From Actinomycetota bacterium (GTDB lineage: Bacteria > Actinomycetota > Actinomycetes > Nanopelagicales > Nanopelagicaceae): a stretch of 5,829 bases of DNA. A program made the position numbers and the translations under genes. The notes below the pieces were generated by a model. It worked only from the letters and a program-made list of their open reading frames with translations, was not told the origin of the DNA and made no database searches. Below, piece by piece: positions 1 to 5,217 of this stretch (the first letter of the stretch is position 1; each line of letters begins with the position of its first letter). The DNA lies in assembly GCA_009706135.1 (NCBI GenBank), contig WLRX01000061.1:1-5829 (forward strand), read 5' to 3'.

Positions 1-177
1 AGCGTTAAATCTATTTATCGGTATTTGTGTCCTTTGTATCTATTTATCGATAAAAGTGATCAGTCTTATGCGTATTTTTGTAGATATGTCGATATTCTAG
101 AATTCTTGGATTTTCATTTTGGAATACGATCCAAAAGATACATAAAGTCAACAAACATTAAATCTATATATTTATAA
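1..177 (+). CDS. Possible 3' end of an upstream AT-rich gene, partial
   Basis: Frame 1 is open from the first base of the window to a TAA at 175-177, giving 58 codons with no stop. The visible peptide is rich in Tyr, Ile, Phe, Ser and Lys. It holds no motif I recognise and no convincing internal start, so if real it is the C-terminus of a gene starting outside the window. Against this, frame 2 is also open to 98-100, and the composition could simply reflect AT-rich DNA with many TAT and TTT triplets. A run this long without a stop in such AT-rich sequence is somewhat unlikely by chance, so it is recorded at low confidence with no function assigned. Confidence 0.2.
   Translation, partial: SVKSIYRYLCPLYLFIDKSDQSYAYFCRYVDILEFLDFHFGIRSKRYIKSTNIKSIYL
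9..49. repeat. 12-bp direct repeat pair in AT-rich leader
   Basis: ATCTATTTATCG occurs at 9-20 and again at 38-49, a 29-base period. The second copy runs into the 12-bp palindrome TTTATCGATAAA (43-54). A related start, TTAAATCTAT, occurs at 5-14 and 158-167. These could be regulator half-sites or chance similarity in AT-rich DNA. Confidence 0.5.
117..136. repeat. Perfect 7-bp inverted repeat with 6-base loop
   Basis: TTTTGGA (117-123) is the exact reverse complement of TCCAAAA (130-136), with loop ATACGA. No T-run follows on either strand, so it does not look like a standard intrinsic terminator. An operator, or a weak hairpin ending an upstream transcript, are both possible. Confidence 0.4.
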
Positions 178-224
178 ATTATTTAATTAATAATTCAATC
201 CAACGCCGAAACATTGTGAAGCGT

Positions 225-230
225 TACTCT
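225..230 (+). promoter_or_regulatory. Candidate -10 element for a leaderless aroH transcript
   Basis: TACTCT fits the actinobacterial -10 pattern TANNNT and ends 6 bases before the ATG at 237, so transcription would begin at or next to the start codon. No Shine-Dalgarno sequence precedes either candidate aroH start, which agrees with a leaderless mRNA. No clear -35 is visible. The motif is degenerate, so this is inference. Confidence 0.35.
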
Positions 231-236
231 TTACCC

Positions 237-599
237 ATGAATGTACGGGCAATTCGAGGAGCCACTCAGGTTCAAAACAATGACCCAACCTCTATCGGGG
301 AGGGATCAAAAGAGTTGTTATCAGCTATTTTGAAAGCCAATGGGCTTGAAATATCTGATGTGATTTCTGTGCTTTTGACGGCTTCGCCTGATCTCAACGC
401 TGCTTTCCCAGCTAGTGCGGCCCGAGAAATCGGCTTCCAATCGGTGCCGCTTCTTTGCGCTCAAGAAATTGATGTTCCAGGTGCTTTGCCTCGCACAATC
501 CGAGTCATGTTGCACTGCAATTCATCGCGCTCAATGCAAGAAATTGAGCATGTTTATCTGCATGGAGCCAGTGTTTTGCGCAAAGATTTAGCGCAATAA
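237..599 (+). CDS. aroH: Chorismate mutase, AroH type (EC 5.4.99.5)
   Basis: This small cytosolic enzyme rearranges chorismate to prephenate, the first step from chorismate toward tyrosine and phenylalanine. From ATG 237 it has 120 residues, close to the 127 of Bacillus subtilis AroH, the fold that trimerises as an alpha/beta barrel. Known AroH active-site residues are present: Arg7 in RAIRGAT, Arg63 in AAREIG, Cys74, Glu77 in CAQEID, Arg89 in TIRVM and Tyr107 in EHVYL. The TASPDLNAAFPA stretch (48-59) is also typical. ATG 237 is preferred over an in-frame GTG at 216 because family members begin just before the VRAIRGAT segment and a TANNNT element sits 6 bases upstream; GTG 216 would add seven residues and has no ribosome site. 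The stop overlaps the tyrA ribosome site. Identification is very secure; the start is moderately so. Confidence 0.93.
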   Translation: MNVRAIRGATQVQNNDPTSIGEGSKELLSAILKANGLEISDVISVLLTASPDLNAAFPASAAREIGFQSVPLLCAQEIDVPGALPRTIRVMLHCNSSRSMQEIEHVYLHGASVLRKDLAQ

Positions 600-603
600 G
601 GAG
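598..603 (+). promoter_or_regulatory. Ribosome binding site of tyrA, overlapping the aroH stop
   Basis: AAGGAG lies 7 bases before ATG 611 and shares its first two bases with the aroH TAA stop (597-599). This is the arrangement expected for translational coupling, so ribosomes finishing aroH can start tyrA directly. Confidence 0.75.
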
Positions 604-610
604 TCGACAT

Positions 611-1681
611 ATGGCTATTTCCTCGGTAAAAATTGTTGGTTCCGGGCTTATCGGAACTTCTATTGGTTTAGCTCTCTCTGCTCGTGGTATCAAGGTATTG
701 ATGTCTGATGCGGATCAAGCTGCTGCTCTTCTAGCTCAATCTTTAGTCAATGCCGATGCAAGTTTTGAATCTGGTCACACATTTGACATAGTTGTGATCG
801 CTGTTCCGCCCAGCGCATTTAAGAAGGTTCTAACTGAAGAAATCAAACGCAATGCTTTATCCACATTTGTAGATATCCTAAGTATAAAAACTAAACCTTT
901 ACTAGAAGTCAAAGCTTTTAAAGATATTTTGCCACGTTATGTTGGAACGCATCCAATGGCAGGGCGCGAAGTATCGGGTCCACAGTCTGCGCGAGGAGAT
1001 CTTTTCAATGGCCGAACATGGATTCTTACATCAGGGGAGTTAACTTCTAAGCAGAGCTTGGATAGAGCCACTGAGTTAATTACCTTATGCGGGGGAGTCC
1101 AAGTTCAATTAAGCGCCCAGGAACATGATCAAGCCATGGCGTTGGTATCGCATACCCCTCAATTACTTGCCAGTGTCTTAGCTGGGCAATTGGTGGGTAG
1201 TAACCCCCAATGGTTGGGATTAATCGGACAAGGATTTAAGGATGTCACTCGGATAGCGGATTCAGACCCATCTTTATGGAAAGAAATTATTAGCGAAAAT
1301 GCAGAGAACATTCTTCCTGTGCTCAAATCTTTTCGGCAAAAATTGGAAGATGTCGAAGCGATTTTAAGTAATTCCACTGCTGCGCAAGAAGTAATTGAAT
1401 CTGGCAATGAAGGGCGAAAACTGATTCCGGGTAAGCACGGAAGTACAGCTAGAACATATATTTATCTACATATAGTCATTGATGACAAAGCTGGTCAGTT
1501 GGCGGCAATTTTTAATGATTGTGCGAAAGCCGATGTCAATATCGAAGATGTTTCAATAGAACATACTCCTGGTCAAAACACTGGTTTGGTCACATTATCG
1601 ATTCTCGATCTCAGTAAAGCTCAGATTCTGGAAAAATTCCTAGGTTCGGCAGGCTGGAATGTACATTCAACGAGTAATTAA
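611..1681 (+). CDS. tyrA: Prephenate dehydrogenase with C-terminal ACT domain (EC 1.3.1.12)
   Basis: TyrA oxidatively decarboxylates prephenate to 4-hydroxyphenylpyruvate using NAD+, committing the AroH product to tyrosine. The 356-residue protein starts with a Rossmann fold whose dinucleotide loop is GSGLIG (10-15). It continues with THPMAGRE (113-120) and SHTPQ (180-184), then FKDVTRIADSDPSLW (209-223). His114, His181, Arg214 and Trp223 appear to match the catalytic and substrate residues described for Aquifex TyrA (His147, His217, Arg250, Trp259); spacing from His181 to Trp223 is identical, while His114 is three residues closer. Residues about 282-350 form an ACT domain (VIDDKAGQLAAIF at 288-300), usually an amino-acid sensing module, so tyrosine feedback is likely but inferred. 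ATG 611 has a good ribosome site. There is no fused chorismate mutase domain; that activity comes from aroH, 11 bases upstream. Arogenate dehydrogenase activity cannot be excluded. Confidence 0.93.
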   Translation: MAISSVKIVGSGLIGTSIGLALSARGIKVLMSDADQAAALLAQSLVNADASFESGHTFDIVVIAVPPSAFKKVLTEEIKRNALSTFVDILSIKTKPLLEVKAFKDILPRYVGTHPMAGREVSGPQSARGDLFNGRTWILTSGELTSKQSLDRATELITLCGGVQVQLSAQEHDQAMALVSHTPQLLASVLAGQLVGSNPQWLGLIGQGFKDVTRIADSDPSLWKEIISENAENILPVLKSFRQKLEDVEAILSNSTAAQEVIESGNEGRKLIPGKHGSTARTYIYLHIVIDDKAGQLAAIFNDCAKADVNIEDVSIEHTPGQNTGLVTLSILDLSKAQILEKFLGSAGWNVHSTSN

Positions 1682-1697
1682 ATCTTCAGAGTGGTCG

Positions 1698-1703
1698 TAG
1701 AAT
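1698..1703 (+). promoter_or_regulatory. Candidate -10 element for a leaderless cmk-der transcript
   Basis: TAGAAT matches TANNNT and ends exactly 6 bases before ATG 1710, the same geometry as at aroH. No Shine-Dalgarno sequence lies in the 28-base gap after tyrA. The same TAG is an in-frame stop, so ATG 1710 is the first possible start in this frame. The -35 region is not obvious. Confidence 0.4.
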
Positions 1704-1709
1704 TGCGCC

Positions 1710-3680
1710 ATGGGAATCGTTGTAGCAATTGATGGTCCCAGTGGAGCAGGTAAATCGAGTACTGCAAAAATAATCGCTCATCGCGCTGGTTGGAATTATC
1801 TAGATACAGGCGCGTTGTATCGCGGAGTTACATGGTTGAGTTTAGAAAAAAATGAACAAGATCCGCGAAAGCTAATTGAACTGTTGAAACAATTCCCTTT
1901 GCGTTTCAACTGTGATGCGCAAGAACCAGTTTTGTTTGTTGGAGATACTGATGTCAATCTTGCGATCCGATCACAAGAAGTAACAGATCGAGTTAGTCAC
2001 ATCGCAGCTATTCCTGAGATTAGGCATGAACTTTTATCAATCCAACGTCAATATATAAAAATCGCACCACGCGGAATCATTGTTGAGGGACGAGATATTG
2101 GAAATGTTGTTGCACCTGAATCCCCGCTCAAGCTCTATTTAACCGCTGATTTAGAAGCTCGCGCTTCACGCAGAGAAGCTGAAATCGCAACTCCGGATGT
2201 CTCAAAGGAAGCAGTCAAAAGTTCTTTAGATGGTCGAGATTTGATAGATACAACGCGAAAAATTTCGCCTTTGCAGATGGCATCTGATGCGGTTCTTATA
2301 GATTCAACGCAATTAAACCTAGAAGAAACGGTTGAGCGTGTTTGGGAGTTATTGCGTGAGCGGAATCTGTTGGGATTGCCAATTGTGGCAATTCTCGGTC
2401 GACCTAACGTTGGTAAGTCAACATTGATAAATCGATTTATTGGCAGACGTGAAGCAATCGTTGAAGACACCCCTGGCGTCACTCGTGATCGCGTTCAGTA
2501 TGAATGCGAGTGGGGCGGACGTAGATTTATTGTCATGGACACTGGCGGCTGGGAATCTAAACCAGATGGTATTTCTATTGCGGTCAGCGCAGGAGCTGAA
2601 ATCGCAATGGAGCAATCCGATGTTCTATGTTTTGTAGTTGACGCACAAATTGGTGCCTTAGATGAAGATGATGTTTTGGTTCAAGAGCTTCGAAAGGCAA
2701 AGAAGCCGATAATTTTGATTGCCAACAAAGTTGATGGTGAACGTGAAGAATCCGATGCTCATTCACTATGGAATTTAGGATTGGGCGAACCACATTTTGT
2801 ATCTGCTTTACATGGTAGAGGTAGCGGAGATTTGCTCGATAAAGTTGTTTCACATTTACCTGAAGTTGGACGCGCTCAAGTTCAGGATGGGTACCGCAGA
2901 GTGGCATTAATTGGTCGACCGAACGTTGGTAAGTCATCGTTGCTCAACGCTTTAGCAGGTGAAGAACGTTCGATAGTTTCGGAGATTGCGGGTACCACTC
3001 GCGATCCAGTGGATGAATTAATTACTTTCGGTGGTTCAACCTGGAGATTTATAGATACTGCCGGATTGCGTAAGCGTTCTAATCAAGCAAGTGGTACGGA
3101 TTATTACGCCTCACTTCGCACGCAAGCTGCTATTGAACGTTGTGAAGTAGCCGTAATTGTTTTAGACGCCAGCGAAGCTATTTCGGAACAGGATTTGCGC
3201 ATTCTTACGATGGCTGAAGAAGCAGGTAAGGCGATGGTTATCGTCATGAATAAGTGGGATTTAGTCGATGAAGATCGTAGAGATCAGCTTGATCGAGAAA
3301 TTGATCGACATCTAGATCAGATTGAATGGGCGCAACGCGTTAATGTCGCTGCAAAGACAGGTTGGCATAGAGATCGATTAGCACCGGCGCTACGCACCGC
3401 TATTGATTCTTGGGAAAAACGGGTTCCAACATCGAAACTCAATTCATTCCTTGGAGCACTTATTGGAGCCACACCTCCACCTGTTCGTGGTGGAAAGCAA
3501 CCCAAGATTTTCTATGCCACTCAAGCTGGTATTGCGCCACCGAAATTCGTGGTTTTCTCTAGCGGTTGGATTGAGGCCTCCTATAGACGCTTCATCGAAC
3601 GTCGTTTACGCGAAGAGTTTTCTTTCCCTGGAACCCCTGTTCAAGTTGCTATACGTGTGAAAGAACGGGACAAAAGTTAG
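1710..3680 (+). CDS. cmk-der: Bifunctional (d)CMP kinase / ribosome biogenesis GTPase Der
   Basis: One 656-residue frame holds two complete enzymes. Residues 1 to about 217 are cytidylate kinase, phosphorylating CMP and dCMP: P-loop GPSGAGKSS (9-17), DTGALYR (32-38), EGRDIG (126-131) and an Arg-rich lid (151-155). Residues about 224-652 are Der (EngA), which assists 50S subunit assembly. Its first G domain has GRPNVGKST (230-238), DTGG (277-280), NKVD (339-342) and SAL (365-367). The second has GRPNVGKSS (402-410), DTAG (449-452), NKWD (514-517) and AAK (547-549). A KH-like RNA-binding domain follows (about 570-652). The Asn in each P-loop is the feature linked to potassium-stimulated GTPases. 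No motif is lost and no stop or frameshift lies at the short linker (about 218-224), so the fusion looks genuine. Such fusions are a known actinobacterial arrangement, whereas Mycobacterium keeps separate genes. The start lacks a ribosome site and may be leaderless. Confidence 0.95.
   Translation: MGIVVAIDGPSGAGKSSTAKIIAHRAGWNYLDTGALYRGVTWLSLEKNEQDPRKLIELLKQFPLRFNCDAQEPVLFVGDTDVNLAIRSQEVTDRVSHIAAIPEIRHELLSIQRQYIKIAPRGIIVEGRDIGNVVAPESPLKLYLTADLEARASRREAEIATPDVSKEAVKSSLDGRDLIDTTRKISPLQMASDAVLIDSTQLNLEETVERVWELLRERNLLGLPIVAILGRPNVGKSTLINRFIGRREAIVEDTPGVTRDRVQYECEWGGRRFIVMDTGGWESKPDGISIAVSAGAEIAMEQSDVLCFVVDAQIGALDEDDVLVQELRKAKKPIILIANKVDGEREESDAHSLWNLGLGEPHFVSALHGRGSGDLLDKVVSHLPEVGRAQVQDGYRRVALIGRPNVGKSSLLNALAGEERSIVSEIAGTTRDPVDELITFGGSTWRFIDTAGLRKRSNQASGTDYYASLRTQAAIERCEVAVIVLDASEAISEQDLRILTMAEEAGKAMVIVMNKWDLVDEDRRDQLDREIDRHLDQIEWAQRVNVAAKTGWHRDRLAPALRTAIDSWEKRVPTSKLNSFLGALIGATPPPVRGGKQPKIFYATQAGIAPPKFVVFSSGWIEASYRRFIERRLREEFSFPGTPVQVAIRVKERDKS
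2397..2936 (+). repeat. Near-identical 24-base repeats encoding the two Der P-loops
   Basis: Positions 2397-2420 and 2913-2936 encode the first eight residues of the two Der G1 motifs (GRPNVGKS). They match at 23 of 24 bases; the only difference is the third base of the Pro codon (CCT versus CCG). The copies are in frame and 516 bases apart. The protein similarity reflects the ancient G-domain duplication, while the shared synonymous choices are closer than that alone requires. Confidence 0.8.
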
Positions 3681-3687
3681 ATCTGCC

Positions 3688-4266
3688 ATGACTAAGAACA
3701 TCAATATTCCTAATGCATTAAGCGTGCTACGTTTATTGGGTATTCCATTCTTCATCTATTTCGCTCTTGTCCGTGAACAAGATGTAATCGCGATATCCAT
3801 TTTGGCCATAGCAGGACTTACGGATTATCTAGATGGCAAGTTGGCTCGAGCATGGAATCAAACATCTGCCTTGGGAGCGATGCTAGATCCTGCGGCAGAT
3901 CGGATTTACATACTTGCAACGCTAATAGTTTTGTATCAGCGCGAGGCAATTAATCTGTGGGTCATTTTGCTGTTGTTATCTAGAGATGCCATTTTGGCTT
4001 TACTGGCCCTGGTTCTTAAGTTACGAAACCTTCAATTCATGCAAGTTACTTACCTCGGCAAGGCAGCAACTTTTAATCTCTTATACGCTTTTCCTCTATT
4101 GTTATTAGCAACTCATGTCTCCGTGGCTGGACAGATTGCTTTCGCAATCGGATGGGGTTTTGCATTGTGGGGGATAGCTCTTTACCTTTATACGGGTTGT
4201 ATCTACTTCCAAAATGGTTTGCGGAGTATTAGAGTTAATGCCACATCCACACCCACTAATTTCTAG
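3688..4266 (+). CDS. CDP-alcohol phosphatidyltransferase family membrane protein (PgsA-like)
   Basis: This family transfers a phosphatidyl group from CDP-diacylglycerol to an alcohol in the cytoplasmic membrane. The 192-residue protein carries the complete family signature D-x2-DG-x2-AR-x8-G-x3-D-x3-D: Asp46, Asp49, Gly50, Ala53, Arg54, Gly63, Asp67 and Asp71, with the aspartates binding metal. The N-terminus NIPNALSVLRLLGIP (6-20) is typical of phosphatidylglycerophosphate synthases. Hydrophobic segments lie near 17-28, 33-45, 73-83, 90-110, 130-142 and 146-170, consistent with about six membrane helices. The gene starts 7 bases after the cmk-der stop without a strong ribosome site, so coupling is likely. 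Its place before gcvH-garA-ftsR matches M. tuberculosis pgsA2 (Rv1822), and glycerol-3-phosphate is the likely acceptor. Cardiolipin or phosphatidylinositol-phosphate synthesis is possible, so no symbol is given. Confidence 0.88.
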   Translation: MTKNINIPNALSVLRLLGIPFFIYFALVREQDVIAISILAIAGLTDYLDGKLARAWNQTSALGAMLDPAADRIYILATLIVLYQREAINLWVILLLLSRDAILALLALVLKLRNLQFMQVTYLGKAATFNLLYAFPLLLLATHVSVAGQIAFAIGWGFALWGIALYLYTGCIYFQNGLRSIRVNATSTPTNF

Positions 4267-4280
4267 AGCCAGAGGTAAGA

Positions 4281-4661
4281 ATGTCTAACATTCCTGATTC
4301 ACTCAAGTACACCAAAGAACATGAATGGGTAGCGGCTGCGAGCACTGCCTTGGTATTTCGGGTTGGCATTACTGATTACGCCCAGGCAGCTCTTGGAGAT
4401 ATCGTTTATGTTCAGTTACCAAAGATTGGTGAAAATTTAGTCGCAGATAAAGTGTGCGGAGAAGTTGAATCCACGAAAAGCGTTTCGGAAATATTTTCAC
4501 CTGTTACAGGCAACGTGGTTGCGATTAATTCTGATTTAAATTCATCACCCGAATCGATCAATACCGACCCATATGGGGACGGATGGCTCTTCGAAGTTTC
4601 GGTAGATTCTGAGCCTCAAAACCTACTTTCAGCTTCGGATTACGCTGCAATTACGGCTTGA
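4281..4661 (+). CDS. gcvH: Glycine cleavage system H protein (lipoyl carrier)
   Basis: GcvH is the small cytosolic shuttle protein of the glycine cleavage complex. It carries the aminomethyl group on a lipoyl arm from the P protein to the T protein and is then reoxidised by the L protein. At 126 residues it is normal length (E. coli GcvH has 129). It shows the usual N-terminus with Y-T-K-E-H-E-W (10-16), GITDYAQAALGDIVYVQLP (29-47) and the lipoylation motif GEVESTKSVSEIFSP (60-74) with the modified lysine at Lys66, then GDGWLFEV (99-106). An AGAGG-like ribosome site (4271-4275) precedes ATG 4281. No gcvP, gcvT or lipoylation gene is in view. In actinobacteria gcvH commonly sits beside garA apart from the other gcv genes. 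It lies 14 bases after the phosphatidyltransferase gene and is probably cotranscribed with it. Confidence 0.95.
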   Translation: MSNIPDSLKYTKEHEWVAAASTALVFRVGITDYAQAALGDIVYVQLPKIGENLVADKVCGEVESTKSVSEIFSPVTGNVVAINSDLNSSPESINTDPYGDGWLFEVSVDSEPQNLLSASDYAAITA

Positions 4662-4687
4662 CCCACGGGGTTACATCCCCCTAGTGT
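4658..4687 (+). promoter_or_regulatory. Candidate sigma-A-type promoter for garA-ftsR
   Basis: TTGACC (4658-4663) and TAGTGT (4682-4687) form a -35/-10 pair separated by 18 bases, matching the actinobacterial housekeeping pattern TTGAC-N17/18-TANNNT. The -35 overlaps the gcvH stop. A transcript starting near 4694 would have a 5' leader of about 44 bases before the garA GTG. The short dyad GGGG-N6-CCCC (4667-4680) occupies the spacer, and a second dyad begins at the last base of the -10. Confidence 0.5.
4667..4680. repeat. Short GC-rich dyad inside the promoter spacer
   Basis: GGGG (4667-4670) and CCCC (4677-4680) flank TTACAT. The dyad lies between the proposed -35 and -10, the place where MerR-family activators bind. 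It is only four pairs long and is not followed by T residues, so it is neither a convincing terminator nor a proven operator. Confidence 0.3.
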
Positions 4688-4707
4688 CACCCTTAAGTTC
4701 AAGGTGA
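4687..4707. promoter_or_regulatory. Candidate MerR-type operator between gcvH and garA
   Basis: TCACCCTT (4687-4694) pairs with AAGGTGA (4701-4707) around AAGTTC, giving seven base pairs with a single bulged C. The core CCTTAAGTTCAAGG is an imperfect palindrome resembling the A/T-centred dyads bound by MerR-family regulators. It overlaps the end of the proposed -10 and the likely transcription start. Because the promoter drives garA and the MerR-type gene ftsR, an autoregulatory FtsR site is an attractive but untested explanation. As RNA it could also form a small hairpin. Confidence 0.4.
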
Positions 4708-4725
4708 GCCCAGAAAAAATAGAGA

Positions 4726-4730
4726 GAAGG
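4726..4730 (+). promoter_or_regulatory. Ribosome binding site supporting the garA GTG start
   Basis: GAAGG within a purine-rich run (4721-4731) lies 7 bases before GTG 4738. An in-frame TAA at 4732-4734 rules out any start further upstream, so this site and the GTG define the N-terminus. Confidence 0.7.
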
Positions 4731-4737
4731 GTAATTC

Positions 4738-5217
4738 GTGGCAGCTGTAGAAAATGAACGCGAATTAACTTCAACGCTCAACCTTGGATTACGCAGTATC
4801 GAAACTCCAGGTGAAATCTCACTGGCACAGCAGTACCTGCAAAAAATTGAACCATCCATTCGCGCAATTATTGACGAAGTGTGTGCAACTGGTTCAAAGA
4901 AAGCAATGCTTGTTATTCATCGTGGTCCAGCACAAGGCTCTCGTTTTCTATTAGATGGTGAAAACACATCCATAGGACGTTCCCCCGAGAGCGATGTTTT
5001 CTTTGATGATGTAACTGTTTCTCGTAAACACGCTCGTATCCAACGTTTAAATGAGGATTTCACGATCTTTGATGCTCAAAGTTTAAACGGTACGTACGTA
5101 AATTCAATCTCAGTTACAGAGAAAGTTTTACATATGGGCGATGAACTGCAAATTGGCAAATTTCATGCATTATTTTTTGGCAATTCACATATTAAATCTC
5201 TGGGGGAGATGAAATGA
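4738..5217 (+). CDS. garA: GarA-like FHA-domain metabolic regulator
   Basis: GarA (OdhI in Corynebacterium) is a cytosolic FHA protein. Unphosphorylated, it inhibits 2-oxoglutarate dehydrogenase and affects glutamate metabolism; Ser/Thr kinases relieve this by phosphorylating its N-terminus, which then binds its own FHA domain. The 159-residue length matches M. tuberculosis GarA (162). The FHA domain (about 56-147) has Gly80-Arg81, Ser95 and His98 in TVSRKHA, and Asn117-Gly118 in SLNGTYVN, the phosphothreonine-binding set. HRGPAQGSRFLLD (61-73) and DDVTVSRKHA (90-99) are close to GarA. The N-terminal ETTS phosphorylation motif appears here as ELTS (9-12), keeping the second Thr as Thr11 but replacing the first with Leu10. 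The stretch between this motif and the FHA domain is helix-like rather than Ala/Gly rich. GTG 4738 is the only feasible start. The gene overlaps ftsR by 4 bases. Confidence 0.9.
   Translation: MAAVENERELTSTLNLGLRSIETPGEISLAQQYLQKIEPSIRAIIDEVCATGSKKAMLVIHRGPAQGSRFLLDGENTSIGRSPESDVFFDDVTVSRKHARIQRLNEDFTIFDAQSLNGTYVNSISVTEKVLHMGDELQIGKFHALFFGNSHIKSLGEMK
5202..5209 (+). promoter_or_regulatory. Ribosome binding site of ftsR inside the garA 3' end
   Basis: GGGGGAGA includes GGAG (5205-5208), 5 bases before ATG 5214. It lies within the last codons of garA. Together with the ATGA overlap (5214-5217) it indicates coupled translation of garA and ftsR. Confidence 0.7.

Larger units (their letters stand above)
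1..236. other. AT-rich intergenic or leader region upstream of aroH
   Basis: By hand count 47 of the first 180 bases are G or C (about 26%), far below the genes to the right. From 165 to 195 there are 31 consecutive A/T bases. The stretch carries a 12-bp direct repeat, several palindromes and a perfect hairpin, listed separately. No tRNA, rRNA or known riboswitch fold is recognisable. It may combine the end of an upstream AT-rich gene with the aroH promoter region, or be the edge of an inserted segment; the sequence alone does not decide. Composition rises sharply from about position 200. Confidence 0.7.

Noticed and set aside
117..136. Terminator of an upstream gene
   Set aside because: The stem is only 7 bp and AT-rich, and lacks a T-run on either strand, so it is listed only as an inverted repeat.
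216..236. GTG at 216 as the aroH start
   Set aside because: It adds seven residues before the conserved family start, has no ribosome site, and the bases at the leaderless -10 offset (204-209) do not fit TANNNT. ATG 237 fits both homology and promoter geometry.
1690..1710. GTG at 1691 as an earlier cmk-der start
   Set aside because: It is out of frame with the Cmk sequence, and an in-frame TAG at 1698-1700 blocks any earlier start. The protein from ATG 1710 begins normally just before the P-loop.
2135..2482. Reverse-strand open frame of 115 codons across the Cmk-Der junction
   Set aside because: It sits opposite continuous, motif-bearing coding sequence for both enzymes and has no independent support.
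2584..2937. Reverse-strand open frame of 117 codons inside der
   Set aside because: It lies entirely opposite the conserved first G domain, has no ribosome site or recognisable domain, and has the composition of an antisense shadow.
4667..4707. Intrinsic terminator after gcvH
   Set aside because: Neither hairpin is followed by a T-run on the plus strand; the downstream bases are A- and G-rich and hold the garA ribosome site. Regulatory dyads fit better.
4671..4859. Reverse-strand open frame across the garA promoter and N-terminus
   Set aside because: It overlaps the garA start and its control region, shows no family motif, and the plus-strand gene is well supported.
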